From Rhodospirillales bacterium (GTDB lineage Bacteria > Pseudomonadota > Alphaproteobacteria > Azospirillales > Azospirillaceae): a DNA stretch of 35,731 bases. Both the position numbers and the translations under genes were made by a program. The notes below the pieces were generated by a model. The model worked only from the letters and a program-made list of their open reading frames with translations. It was not told the origin of the DNA and ran no database searches. Position 1 is the stretch's first letter. Each line of letters begins with the position of its first letter. This document shows positions 18,923 to 33,640 of the stretch, in pieces. The stretch is from positions 4,366-40,096 of the forward strand of contig PLTC01000081.1 of the NCBI GenBank assembly GCA_003165295.1, given 5' to 3'.

Positions 18923-21900
18923 ATGACGGAGAGTCTTCCATACGTTCAGGAAATCGCAGGAAGCCCCATCACCATACAGCCTTACCAGTTTAACGATGCC
19001 GAGCTGGCCTGGTTCTTTCTGAAATGCGACGAAAATGCGATCAATGGGCTGCTTGATCGCTTTATAAACCTGCCATCCCAAGGCGCTGCCTCGTATCATT
19101 GCCTGGCCTTTGACGGCGTTACCGATGTGATCATGATCATGTCGAAAATGACCTTCGCGGTCCGCCTCTCGGAAGCCGTGGTCTGCGGCAATGAAACTTA
19201 TCACGAGCTGTCGTTCTGGATTCCGTGCGTGGACCGGCAGAGCGGTCAACCGGCGCTGTTTCTGCCTTTTCTGTTTCCCGACAGCTTTTCCGCGATTGCC
19301 ACCGGGCGCGAGGTGTACGGCTTCTTCAAGACTCCCGCGAGTTTCCAGGTCACGGGCAAGGGCAAGGGCGGCGACGAGGCGCTCATGCTCGATCCGCGCT
19401 TTTCCGCTTCGGCGGTCGGGTTCAGGAAGTTCGGCAGGGACGAGACCGCCCGGTTATATGAGTTCCTGAAGGTTGAGTTTCCGGCCGGAAGCGGAGCCTC
19501 GGAAATCGCAGCCTCGGAATCCCCAGCCCCGACGACCGGCATCCTCCGCGACCAACTGGCCCCGGTCCTCGGGCGCCTGCTGGCCGGGGCGACCGCCGCC
19601 GCCCGGAGCCTGGTGGTGGCGCCGCCCCCCGACTCGGCCCTCGCCCGCCTGATCGGGGCGCTGAGCGGGCTCGCCGGGGCGCGGCTGGAAGAGGGTTTCA
19701 TCGGCCTGGTCAATGCGCTCCTGGACCTGTGTCCGGCGATCTTTCTCAAGCAGTTTCCCTCGATCGGCGATGCCCGGCTGGCCGAAACCCGCAGCATCAC
19801 GGCGGCATCCTTTCAGTTGTCGAAGTTAAAAAAGGTAACGGTCTGGCCGTTCACCCGGCCGCCGATGACCTATGACCTGCACTTTCAGAACCTGGACAGT
19901 TTTCCTCTGGCCACGGCGCTGGGCGTGATCCCGGCCCGACAGGACCAGGACCTGACCGTCGTTCAAGCCCACGGATTCAGCACCGCCATTGACTTTTCAT
20001 TGGAGACAGGACGAACCATGGCCGATATTTCCAACAAAAAGCAAAAGATCGCGATCCTCGGCGGCGGCGCCGGCGCCCTTTCGGCGGCTTTCGGGATCAC
20101 CGAGGTCCCGGGCTGGCAGGACCAGTACGAGATCACCGTCTACCAATTGGGCTGGCGGCTGGGCGGCAAGGGCGCCAGCGGCCGCAACCGCACCGTCGCC
20201 GACCGGATCGAGGAGCACGGGCTGCACATCTGGTTCGGCTATTACGAGAATGCCTTCCGGGCGATCCGCACTTGCTATGCCGAACTGAACCGGGCGCCCA
20301 ACACGCCGTTGGCCACCTGGGACATGGCCTTCAAGCCCCACAACAGCATCGTGGTCCAGGAGTTCGTGGACGAGCTGCGGTTGCGTGACGGCACGGTGGT
20401 TCAGGAACGGCGGCCCCATTTGGGCGGCCCGTGGCAGACCTGGTACGTTCCGTTCGGCACCACGCCCGGAACCCCCGGCGACGAGGCCCCGGTCATCGCT
20501 CCCGATCCGGCGCTGGTGTTCCATCACCTTCAGCAAATGTTGACGCAACTGGCGGCGGCGATCGAACTCCCGCTGCCCCAACTGGACCAGATCGACGCCC
20601 TCATGGCGACCCATCTGGGCACCGACGGGCGGCAGGCACTGGGACGCCCGTTGACCGCCCTGCTCGCGGCCCTGCCGGCGCTGCCGGACCAGGCCAAAGC
20701 CTTCGCAAAGACCCTAACCGACCCCGGCGAGAATCGGCGATGGGCGAAGCGTCTCGAGGAAATTCTCGATCTGATCGAAAACTTCCTGAGTTTCCTGAAG
20801 GAGGTCCTGACCCTGCTGCTCGAGACGGTTGCCTCCGACCTCGCGCCGAGGCTGGCCCCGGCGGTAAAGGCGTTGCTGGAACCCTTTGCCCAATCCATCA
20901 ATTCGGTGTTCCGCATCGCCGACCTGGCCCGACTCGCGGTGGTCATCGCCAAGGGCGTGATCCTGGACGGCGTGCTTACCTCCGGTTATAAGTCGATCAA
21001 TCAGTACAATTTCACCGACTGGCTGATGGCAAACGGCGCCTCTTCGGCCCTGGCCAATTCGGCCATCGTCCGCGCCTTCTATGATCTCTATCTCGGCTTC
21101 CCCGACGGCAGGACAACGGACTGCGAAGGCGTCGGCATCGGCGGCAACGTTTCCGCCGGTGAGTTACTGCACAGCTATGTGCTGGTGGTCGCCTGCTATA
21201 AAGGCGCGATCATGTGGAAAATGCAGGCCGGTATGGGCGACACCGTGTTCACGCCGCTCTATCAGGCACTGAAGCAGCGCGGCGTGAAGTTCAGGTTCTT
21301 CCACAAGATCACCGATCTTCACGTCAAGGACGGCGCGATCAGCGCCATTGACTACGCCGTCCAGGCGACGCTGAAGGCCGGCCTGACCGAATACAATCCG
21401 CTCTATGATGTCAGAGGGCTGGCCTGCTGGCCATCGGAGCCCAATTACGACCAGTTGGTTCAGGGCGAGGCGTTGCGGCGACGTCACGTCGATCTCGAAT
21501 CCTCGTGGGCCAACTGGACGCCGCCGGCCACCGGAACCCTGGTCCGGGGCCAGGATTTCGATCAGGTGGTGCTGGGCATCTCGGTGGCGGCGCTTCCTTA
21601 TATTACCGAAGAGCTGGCGGCGGCCAACCCAGGCTGGCGGGCGATGCTGGACCACGCCAACACCTCGGCGGTCCAGGCCATGCAGCTGTGGCTGAACGTC
21701 AACCTGGAGGAAACCGGCTGGCCCCTGACCAGTCCGGTAATGGATGCCTATGCCGAGCCGTTCAACACCTGGGCGGCGATGGACCAGACACTCGACAAGG
21801 AAAACTGGCCGCAGAACGCCTTGCCGTTCAATATCGCCTATTTCTGTAACAACCGACCGGGAGAACTGCCGAAAACCCGCGCCGGGTTCGAAAAATTCAT

Positions 21901-22315
21901 CAAGGACAATCCGACATATCCCCAGCAGCAGAACGCGGAGGTGGAGAACGAAGGCCGGAAGTGGCTCGACGCCTACGCCCCCTATCTGTGGCCGACACTG
22001 CCCGGACCGGACGGGAAGGGCTTCGACTGGTCGGCGCTGGTGGATATGGAGAACCGGACCGGCGTCGAACGGCTGAACGGGCAATACTTCCGCGGCGAAG
22101 TCGAACCGACGCTGCGCTATGTCTGCAACAAGGCCGGGACCAACCAGTACCGGCTGACCGCCGGGGGCTCGGGTTTCACCAACCTGTTCCTGGCCGGGGA
22201 CTGGATCGACACCGGATCGCTCAATCTCGGCTGCGTCGAAACGACGGTGATCTCGGGGTTGCAGGCGGCCCGGGCCTTGACCAACTATCCGGTACCCATC
22301 GCCCGCGACGCCTGA
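18923..22315 (+). CDS. Fusion of acetoacetate-decarboxylase-like domain with phytoene-desaturase-like FAD oxidoreductase
   Basis: A 1130-aa single reading frame with two enzyme-like parts. Residues 1-365 resemble acetoacetate decarboxylase: the motif ATGREVYGFFKTPASF carries Lys136 where family members have the Schiff-base lysine, and a late segment (about 300-360) resembles the end of that fold. Between them is a helical insertion of about 110 residues. Residues 366-1130 are a flavin amine-oxidase/phytoene-desaturase-type protein: dinucleotide-binding KIAILGGGAGALSAAF near 375-390, QLGWRLGGKGASGR, EEHGLHIWFGYYENAF, and the C-terminal FAD signature NLFLAGDWIDTGSLNLGCVETTVISGLQAA. A long helical insert lies near 560-690. 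An ATG at 20018 with AGGA upstream marks the join. Substrate is unknown; a hydrophobic polyene, sterol-like or polyketide compound is only a guess from the family. ATG 18923 follows GGAG at a 9-base spacing. Confidence 0.8.
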   Translation: MTESLPYVQEIAGSPITIQPYQFNDAELAWFFLKCDENAINGLLDRFINLPSQGAASYHCLAFDGVTDVIMIMSKMTFAVRLSEAVVCGNETYHELSFWIPCVDRQSGQPALFLPFLFPDSFSAIATGREVYGFFKTPASFQVTGKGKGGDEALMLDPRFSASAVGFRKFGRDETARLYEFLKVEFPAGSGASEIAASESPAPTTGILRDQLAPVLGRLLAGATAAARSLVVAPPPDSALARLIGALSGLAGARLEEGFIGLVNALLDLCPAIFLKQFPSIGDARLAETRSITAASFQLSKLKKVTVWPFTRPPMTYDLHFQNLDSFPLATALGVIPARQDQDLTVVQAHGFSTAIDFSLETGRTMADISNKKQKIAILGGGAGALSAAFGITEVPGWQDQYEITVYQLGWRLGGKGASGRNRTVADRIEEHGLHIWFGYYENAFRAIRTCYAELNRAPNTPLATWDMAFKPHNSIVVQEFVDELRLRDGTVVQERRPHLGGPWQTWYVPFGTTPGTPGDEAPVIAPDPALVFHHLQQMLTQLAAAIELPLPQLDQIDALMATHLGTDGRQALGRPLTALLAALPALPDQAKAFAKTLTDPGENRRWAKRLEEILDLIENFLSFLKEVLTLLLETVASDLAPRLAPAVKALLEPFAQSINSVFRIADLARLAVVIAKGVILDGVLTSGYKSINQYNFTDWLMANGASSALANSAIVRAFYDLYLGFPDGRTTDCEGVGIGGNVSAGELLHSYVLVVACYKGAIMWKMQAGMGDTVFTPLYQALKQRGVKFRFFHKITDLHVKDGAISAIDYAVQATLKAGLTEYNPLYDVRGLACWPSEPNYDQLVQGEALRRRHVDLESSWANWTPPATGTLVRGQDFDQVVLGISVAALPYITEELAAANPGWRAMLDHANTSAVQAMQLWLNVNLEETGWPLTSPVMDAYAEPFNTWAAMDQTLDKENWPQNALPFNIAYFCNNRPGELPKTRAGFEKFIKDNPTYPQQQNAEVENEGRKWLDAYAPYLWPTLPGPDGKGFDWSALVDMENRTGVERLNGQYFRGEVEPTLRYVCNKAGTNQYRLTAGGSGFTNLFLAGDWIDTGSLNLGCVETTVISGLQAARALTNYPVPIARDA

Positions 22316-22369
22316 AGGTTGGGGGGCTACGTCCTCTTGTGTCGTTTCTTACCCTTGGCAGTACAGGAC

Positions 22370-29302
<6,933 letters not shown>

Positions 29303-29389
29303 CCTGGGTTCGGGGTTCCGCAGTGCCGCCGGCCCTTGGTGGGTCCGGGAAAAGGCTCTGGTGGGGGTTCAGGGGGAAATGAAGCGACC

Positions 29390-29761
29390 ATGGCTGATAT
29401 TCTGATTATCGATGACGACGAGATGATGATTGACATCATTGCCGACGCCCTGGGTGATGCCGGCCATGCGACCCGTTCGGCGCCGGACGGGCCGGCCGGG
29501 ATCGCCGAGGCACTGCGGCAGTGTCCCGACGCCATCGTCCTCGACATTTCCATGCCCGGAATGAACGGCTGTCAGGTGGCTGCGGAACTTACCGCCTGCC
29601 CGGCAACGCGCCATGTCCCGATTATCGCCGCCACCGGCTTTGACGATACCGCCAAGTGGGATGCCGCCCTGGAAGCCGGCTGCACCTCGGTCATCGCCAA
29701 ACCGATTGTGTCGGAACATTTGCTGACGCAGGTGGCGGCGGTTCTGAAAACCGGGCGATAG
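29390..29761 (+). CDS. Single-domain response regulator (CheY-like)
   Basis: A 123-aa receiver with no output domain. Conserved residues are the acidic triplet Asp8-Asp10, phosphorylation site Asp52 (IVLDISMPGMNG), Thr82 (AATG) and Lys104 (AKPIVSE). It lies 87 bases after the giant kinase on the same strand, so it is a likely recipient of phosphate from the kinase's HPt histidine, or a phosphate sink. It could act on a motor, an enzyme or another kinase. The start at 29390 is the usual position directly before the first beta strand; the G-rich AGGGGGA upstream is rather distant at about 14 bases. It converges with a CheC-like phosphatase gene, a possible off-switch for it. Confidence 0.92.
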   Translation: MADILIIDDDEMMIDIIADALGDAGHATRSAPDGPAGIAEALRQCPDAIVLDISMPGMNGCQVAAELTACPATRHVPIIAATGFDDTAKWDAALEAGCTSVIAKPIVSEHLLTQVAAVLKTGR

Positions 29762-29819
29762 TACAATACCAATATCGACTTACAGTCGGCCCGCTCCCGG
29801 GGTCGCCGTTTCCGCCGCT

Positions 29820-30458
29820 CTACACCAGGGCATTGCCACACTGGCCGGTCGGCCCGGCCATCAACCGGCTCATGTGATTTTTGAGGAACGCGAAAGTGTT
29901 ATCAGGCAGAAGAAAGTCCCAATAGAACGTCAGCGCGGTATTCTCGACCGCCATGCTGATTCTTATGTTCAAAAAATACTCACATAAGTCGTCGATGACG
30001 ATTGACCTCAGAAAAAACTCGGACGGATGCTCGATGTAAACCACCGGCAAGTCGAGGTTGATGGCGATTCCGAAGGAGTCGGCAATGCTGCCCAGACCGG
30101 CGCCAATCAGGATGTTCCCGATTTCGATGATCGCGTCGCCATAGAACTGCTCCTGGGGTTCGCCCGCCATGGCCGGCGGCAGAACGTAACGGACCAGCTT
30201 GAGGCTTTCCTGTTTGGGAAACAGGATCATGGCATAGGAGTCCAGCGGCTCGGCGATGCGCTTGAAGACACCGCACACCGTGTCGGTGGTCATGCACAGT
30301 TCCGAAACCAGATCGATGGCCTGGATCAGGCAGAGATTGGGCACCGAAAGGGAGATCTCGCGATCGACCAGCACGCCCAGCGAGGCCGCCGCCTTGTTGA
30401 CGCCGATGTTGAAAATCTCCGAAACGAAATCCAGTTCGTCGTCGGTGTACGAGATCAT
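29820..30458 (-). CDS. cheC: CheC-like CheY-P phosphatase
   Basis: A 212-aa protein of the CheC/CheX/FliY family. Both copies of the catalytic pattern D/SxxxExxN-x22-P are intact: Asp10, Glu14, Asn17 and Pro40, then Asp108, Glu112, Asn115 and Pro138. Two intact sites indicate CheC rather than CheX, which has one. The family dephosphorylates CheY-P. CheC normally pairs with CheD, but no cheD or chemotaxis operon is visible here. The gene converges on the single-domain receiver with a 58-base gap, so that receiver may be its substrate. The last 20 residues are extra. Composition is less GC-rich than neighbouring kinase genes. ATG 30458 is preceded by GGTGACTGACC. Confidence 0.85.
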   Translation of the reverse strand: MISYTDDELDFVSEIFNIGVNKAAASLGVLVDREISLSVPNLCLIQAIDLVSELCMTTDTVCGVFKRIAEPLDSYAMILFPKQESLKLVRYVLPPAMAGEPQEQFYGDAIIEIGNILIGAGLGSIADSFGIAINLDLPVVYIEHPSEFFLRSIVIDDLCEYFLNIRISMAVENTALTFYWDFLLPDNTFAFLKNHMSRLMAGPTGQCGNALV

Positions 30459-30596
30459 GGTCAGTCACCATACCGCGCCCGGAACCGCGACGAAGGCCGG
30501 AGCGTTCGGGGCGACGCCCGGGTGATTTAGCCGGTTTGCCGCCTGGCTGGCAACCGGAATGGTGCCGCCCGCGCCTGCACCCATGAAGATTGGCGA

Positions 30597-30626
30597 TTGG
30601 CCGCCGGCGGCTCTCCCGGTTATAGT
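30597..30626 (+). promoter_or_regulatory. Sigma70-like promoter for the cytochrome b561 gene
   Basis: TTGGCC (30597-30602) and TATAGT (30621-30626) are separated by 18 bases, giving 4/6 and 5/6 matches to the housekeeping consensus. Transcription would start about 60-65 bases before ATG 30698. An imperfect inverted repeat, CCGGTTTGCC (30531-30540) with GGCAACCGG (30549-30557), lies just upstream in the divergent region shared with the cheC-like gene. It could be a regulator site or a hairpin. Confidence 0.4.
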
Positions 30627-30697
30627 GCCCATCGCTTGGCGATACCGGCGCGACCAAACGATTGACGGGCCGGATCAGGAACTGGAGAGGAACATTT

Positions 30698-31273
30698 ATG
30701 TCCGACACCATCGAGAATCCCCAGCCCCGGACCGTGAATGGGCGCTACTCCCCTCTCGCCCGGACCTTTCACTGGGTCTCCGCTGCCCTGATGTTCGCAG
30801 TGGTCCCGATCGCCTGGTACATGACCACCCTGGAAAGAACCGATCCGTCGCGGGAAGACTGGTACAGTCTCCACAAGTCCATCGGCATCACCATCCTGGT
30901 CCTCAGCATCCTGCGTGTGATCTGGAGCCAGCTCGACCATCGCCCGACCCTGACCGGAATTCTGCAACCGCTGCAAGCGGCAGCGGCGCATGTTGCCCAC
31001 ATCCTGCTGTACGTGATGCTGATCGCGATGCCGGTCAGCGGCTACCTGATGTCGGCCGCCGGCGGTCACCCGGTGGTGATCTTCGGCCTGTTCACCATCC
31101 CGCCGCTGGTGCCGGTCAGCCACGACCTGTCCAGACTCGGCGCCCTGCTCCACGATGCCGGACAATGGGCGGTGTATGGCCTGGTCAGCCTCCACGTGCT
31201 GGCCACCGGCTACCACACCTTCGTCCGGCGCGACGGCATCCTCGGTCGCATGCTGCCCTGGCGGGCGAACTGA
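30698..31273 (+). CDS. Cytochrome b561 family membrane protein
   Basis: A 191-aa bacterial cytochrome b561 (CybB-like) with four predicted transmembrane helices (about 24-41, 62-79, 98-118 and 153-174). Histidines sit at the expected positions for two b hemes: His25 (TFHWVSA), His59 (SLHKSIG), His98/His101 (AHVAHILL), His152, and His166/His173 (SLHVLATGYH). Such proteins pass electrons between quinol and periplasmic acceptors, including superoxide in one characterised case. The ATG at 30698 follows GGAGAGG at an 8-base spacing. The gene is monocistronic by appearance, ending convergently with a zinc-ribbon gene 14 bases away. No di-heme partner or catalase-type gene is adjacent, so its electron donor and acceptor are unknown. 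Confidence 0.92.
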   Translation: MSDTIENPQPRTVNGRYSPLARTFHWVSAALMFAVVPIAWYMTTLERTDPSREDWYSLHKSIGITILVLSILRVIWSQLDHRPTLTGILQPLQAAAAHVAHILLYVMLIAMPVSGYLMSAAGGHPVVIFGLFTIPPLVPVSHDLSRLGALLHDAGQWAVYGLVSLHVLATGYHTFVRRDGILGRMLPWRAN

Positions 31274-31287
31274 CCCGCAACCCGCGG

Positions 31288-31575
31288 TCACTCCTTGCCG
31301 GCCTCGTCGCCCCAAAGAATGCCGCAATCGCATTGGAAATCAGACCCGGTGGGTTCGAACCGGCGATTGCGGCCGGTGCCGATCAGGATGCCCTCCTGAA
31401 TCCGGCGAAGCCGCCGCCCGGGTTCCCGGCACATGGGACACGGTTTGGCCGGTCCCCAGGCGGTGGCATGCCATGCCGGCCCATCGGGATGGCGAATTGC
31501 CTCGCCCTTCACAATCTTGACGATTCGTGTCCCGTCTTTTGCGCTCCAGAATTTAAACAGTCTGTCGAACATCAT
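31288..31575 (-). CDS. Small zinc-ribbon-like hypothetical protein
   Basis: A 95-aa protein of unknown function. It has a basic N-terminal half (FDRLFKFWSAKDGTRIVKIV) and a cysteine arrangement CPMC followed about 33 residues later by CDC, which would suit a single zinc-ribbon site. Lys/Arg content is high, so nucleic-acid binding is possible but not shown. The start at 31575 (or the adjacent ATG at 31572) is chosen because earlier codons are Arg/Gly-rich and unlike protein; the ribosome site is weak. Coding on this strand is supported mainly by the paired cysteines and the absence of a better frame. Confidence 0.6.
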   Translation of the reverse strand: MMFDRLFKFWSAKDGTRIVKIVKGEAIRHPDGPAWHATAWGPAKPCPMCREPGRRLRRIQEGILIGTGRNRRFEPTGSDFQCDCGILWGDEAGKE

Positions 31576-31878
31576 CCAATCGTGACCCGATCCGCAAGAT
31601 TTGCCGACGCCGACACCGTTTCGACGCCGACGGGGCAGGAAACCGGTTCGGCAACGGCCGGTCAAGCTGGAAGGATGAAGGGGTGAATCGCGAAGTCGGA
31701 CTGTTTCCGGCCAGGTCCACCGACGTCATGCCCCAGCGCCATGCCCCAGCGCCATGCCCTTGCGCTTGACTCTGGTATTCCGGTATGTGTGGAAACGATC
31801 GATCCTGACCCCGATGGCCGGATGGTTCCTGATCGACCGCGCTCTCGGGCAAAGCGACCCAATCCCTTGGAGAAAGCC
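31576..31878. other. Divergent intergenic region with 13-base tandem repeat
   Basis: This 303-base region separates the zinc-ribbon-like gene (leftward) from a hypothetical membrane protein (rightward). It contains two exact tandem copies of ATGCCCCAGCGCC (31728-31740 and 31741-31753) and a partial third copy (ATGCCC, 31754-31759). A consensus-like -35 word, TTGACT, follows at 31766-31771, without a convincing -10 at the right spacing. I see no gene here. Confidence 0.5.
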
Positions 31879-32391
31879 ATGAATGGCGGAACCTTCCTCG
31901 CGTTCCTGCTGACTGTGCTGATGATTGTGGTGGTGGTGCTCCACCGCGAGCCCGCCAGCCCCGACGGAACCACGAGCCCCCCGCCGGCAGCCGCGGCGAT
32001 GCCGACCGCGCCCTCCCCGCGTACCGTTGCCGACAGCGTCGCCCCGTCCAGGCCCGCAGTCGGCCCGACCCAACGCACCGAAGCGGCACCCGTGGCCGGC
32101 GCGCCATCGCTGCCGTCGGCCGCCCCGGCCGCACCGGCCGTTACCGGAACCGCCGCCGCCCCGGGGGCCAACCACCCGAGCCATCTGGCCAGCCACGGGA
32201 TCGGGTGTGCCGTTGCCGGCACCGCCGGAACCGGCCTTGCCATGGCGGTCGGACCACCCGAAATACTCGCCATGATCGGCAGTGCCCTGCTGATGCCGGT
32301 CTCTCCGATCCTGATTGGTGCGGCCTTGGGAACGGTCTTCGTTACGGGATGCGCCGTCGGTGCCGCGGTCTCGCCCCTGGTGACCGGCTGA
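31879..32391 (+). CDS. Hypothetical membrane protein with Pro/Ala-rich linker
   Basis: A 170-aa protein with an N-terminal transmembrane helix (about residues 5-21, FLAFLLTVLMIVVVVL). A roughly 75-residue Pro/Ala/Ser/Thr-rich low-complexity linker follows, then a glycine/alanine-rich hydrophobic C-terminal region (about 105-168) with two or three potential membrane helices, including GTVFVTGCAVGAAVSPLV. No enzymatic motif is visible and I recognise no family. The start at 31879 is supported by GGAG 7 bases upstream. The Gly/Ala-rich helices superficially recall small magnetosome-membrane proteins, but no diagnostic Leu-Gly repeat is present and I do not claim that. Confidence 0.65.
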   Translation: MNGGTFLAFLLTVLMIVVVVLHREPASPDGTTSPPPAAAAMPTAPSPRTVADSVAPSRPAVGPTQRTEAAPVAGAPSLPSAAPAAPAVTGTAAAPGANHPSHLASHGIGCAVAGTAGTGLAMAVGPPEILAMIGSALLMPVSPILIGAALGTVFVTGCAVGAAVSPLVTG

Positions 32392-32535
32392 AGCTTTCCC
32401 ACCCCAGAACCGGACGATAACGCCTCGGCATGACCGGCACACCGACGACCGGCGCCGACGCGAACCCCTGGACACCCGGTAGCCGCCTCTGCTATGGGAA
32501 CCGCCACCTTTTGATCATGGTAAACGGGGCGCTCC

Positions 32536-32757
32536 ATGCCGTTGAGCGACTCGGAGTTCGCCAAGGTGCTCAATCACCTCTATGTGATGAGCCGCGAGAC
32601 CCGTCTCGATGACGAGCAACTGGCCGAAGGGCTGATGCGCGCTGCGGTGTTTCTGCTCGCGGTGCGGGATGGCGCGGGCAGCGGGACCGAAGCCGTCGCC
32701 GACGAAATGCTGGACCGGGCGCTGGAGTGGTGCCGGCGCATGACCCCCAATCGCTGA
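32536..32757 (+). CDS. Small acidic helical hypothetical protein
   Basis: A 73-aa predicted all-helical soluble protein (SDSEFAKVLNHLYVMSR, DDEQLAEGLMRAAVFLLAV, EAVADEMLDRALEWCRR). It contains one cysteine and no recognisable motif. Coding is supported by a clean amphipathic pattern and by GGGGCG about 5 bases before ATG 32536. It lies 144 bases after the hypothetical membrane protein on the same strand. Function unknown. Confidence 0.6.
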   Translation: MPLSDSEFAKVLNHLYVMSRETRLDDEQLAEGLMRAAVFLLAVRDGAGSGTEAVADEMLDRALEWCRRMTPNR

Positions 32758-32871
32758 CCCGTTGACCGCGGCGACACCATCAGGCCATGAACCTGACGCT
32801 TGGCTGGTGATCTGCGGTAGCCTTTGCCCGGCCGCAACGGCCCCCCAACTGATTCAGTACGGGTTAGACCT

Positions 32872-32901
32872 GTAAAGGTCCGGCCCCGTAAAGGTCAGGC
32901 C
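32872..32901. repeat. Pair of 14-base direct repeats upstream of lipoprotein gene
   Basis: GTAAAGGTCCGGCC (32872-32885) and GTAAAGGTCAGGCC (32888-32901) differ at one base and are spaced 16 bases centre to centre. The first is overlapped by a small inverted repeat, GACCT/AGGTC (32867-32880). They lie 27 bases before the start of the Gly/His-rich lipoprotein and could be regulator half-sites, or a chance duplication. Confidence 0.45.
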
Positions 32902-32927
32902 GGGACACGCCGGCCGGGAGGCATTTC

Positions 32928-33242
32928 ATGAATAACGCTTCTGGCATGCCGGGCGTAAGCCGGACGCGGAGGCTGCTGGTTCTCGGCGTCATCGGCATTG
33001 CACTTTCGGGATGTGCGGTTTATCCCGCGGTTCCGGGTCCTGACTATGGCGCCTGGTATCCATCCTACTACGGCTATGACGGCTATGACGGCTACTACGC
33101 GCCGTATTACGTCACCGGCGGCAACGGCGCAGTCGGCGGGTTCCATGGCGGTCGCGGGTTCTATGGCCATGGTGGTTTTCACGGCGGCGGTCATGGCGGT
33201 GGTTTTGGCGGTGGTCATGGCGGTTACGGCGGCCGTCACTGA
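32928..33242 (+). CDS. Gly/Tyr/His-rich small lipoprotein
   Basis: A 104-aa secreted protein. The positively charged start (VSRTRR) is followed by a hydrophobic helix and the lipobox ALSGC with Cys29, so signal peptidase II cleavage and lipid anchoring are expected. The mature part is low complexity: a Tyr/Asp/Pro-rich segment (YYGYDGYDGYYAPYY) followed by Gly/His/Phe repeats of GFHGG and GHGG type. Such tails are seen in small envelope proteins; metal binding through the histidines is possible but unproven. Start 32928 is supported by GGGAGG 7 bases upstream. Direct repeats lie just before it. Confidence 0.8.
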   Translation: MNNASGMPGVSRTRRLLVLGVIGIALSGCAVYPAVPGPDYGAWYPSYYGYDGYDGYYAPYYVTGGNGAVGGFHGGRGFYGHGGFHGGGHGGGFGGGHGGYGGRH

Positions 33243-33361
33243 GACCTCGCCGGTGGTCCGGACCGTGCCGGCATCAACAGCCACCCGGCCGAAAAAACGG
33301 TGAACCGCCGGCGGTACGCCGACGGCTCGCCGAAGCCTTATCGTCCCCGGTCGTCGACCGA

Positions 33362-33481
33362 TCAGGGCGCACAGCTTGTGTGATAGGGCACGGAGCCGCA
33401 AGCCAGCGTATTGTTTTCCGCACAGGCTGAAACCGCCGCGACGGACGCAAGAACCAGCAACAGACCGAAGAACTTCGTCAT
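33362..33481 (-). CDS. Very small lipoprotein (39 aa)
   Basis: MTKFFGLLLVLASVAAVSAC is a full lipoprotein signal peptide with lipobox AVSAC (Cys20). The mature peptide is only about 20 residues, with two further cysteines (LACGS and TSCAP) that could form a disulfide. ATG 33481 is preceded by GGGAGGGTGAG, a strong ribosome site, whereas the longer frame to 33646 has none and crosses a tandem repeat. Entericidin-like or other micro-lipoproteins have a comparable layout, but no family assignment can be made. It converges with the Gly-rich lipoprotein gene. Confidence 0.7.
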   Translation of the reverse strand: MTKFFGLLLVLASVAAVSACAENNTLACGSVPYHTSCAP

Positions 33482-33608
33482 CTCACCCTCCCCGATTGAT
33501 GATCCAGAAAATATCCATCTCCGGTCGGGCTTCAAGCCCCCGCTGTTCGGGAGCCCAAGCTCGCCCAGGATCGGGATGCTGACACAAAGTGCCGCTGGGG
33601 GACAAGCG

Positions 33609-33640
33609 GCTTCGGGATCAAATGTCGCTTCGGGATCAAA
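33609..33640. repeat. Tandem 18-base-period direct repeat
   Basis: GCTTCGGGATCAAA occurs at 33609-33622 and again at 33627-33640, an 18-base period. It lies in the gap between the PseG-like gene stop (33656) and the small lipoprotein gene (33481). It could be a leftover duplication or a regulator site for the lipoprotein gene about 130 bases downstream on the minus strand. Confidence 0.45.

Noticed and set aside
31346-31368. tRNA T-arm-like sequence GGGTTCGAACC
   Set aside because: Flanking bases do not form the required 5-bp T stem or an acceptor/anticodon arm, and it lies inside the zinc-ribbon-like reading frame.
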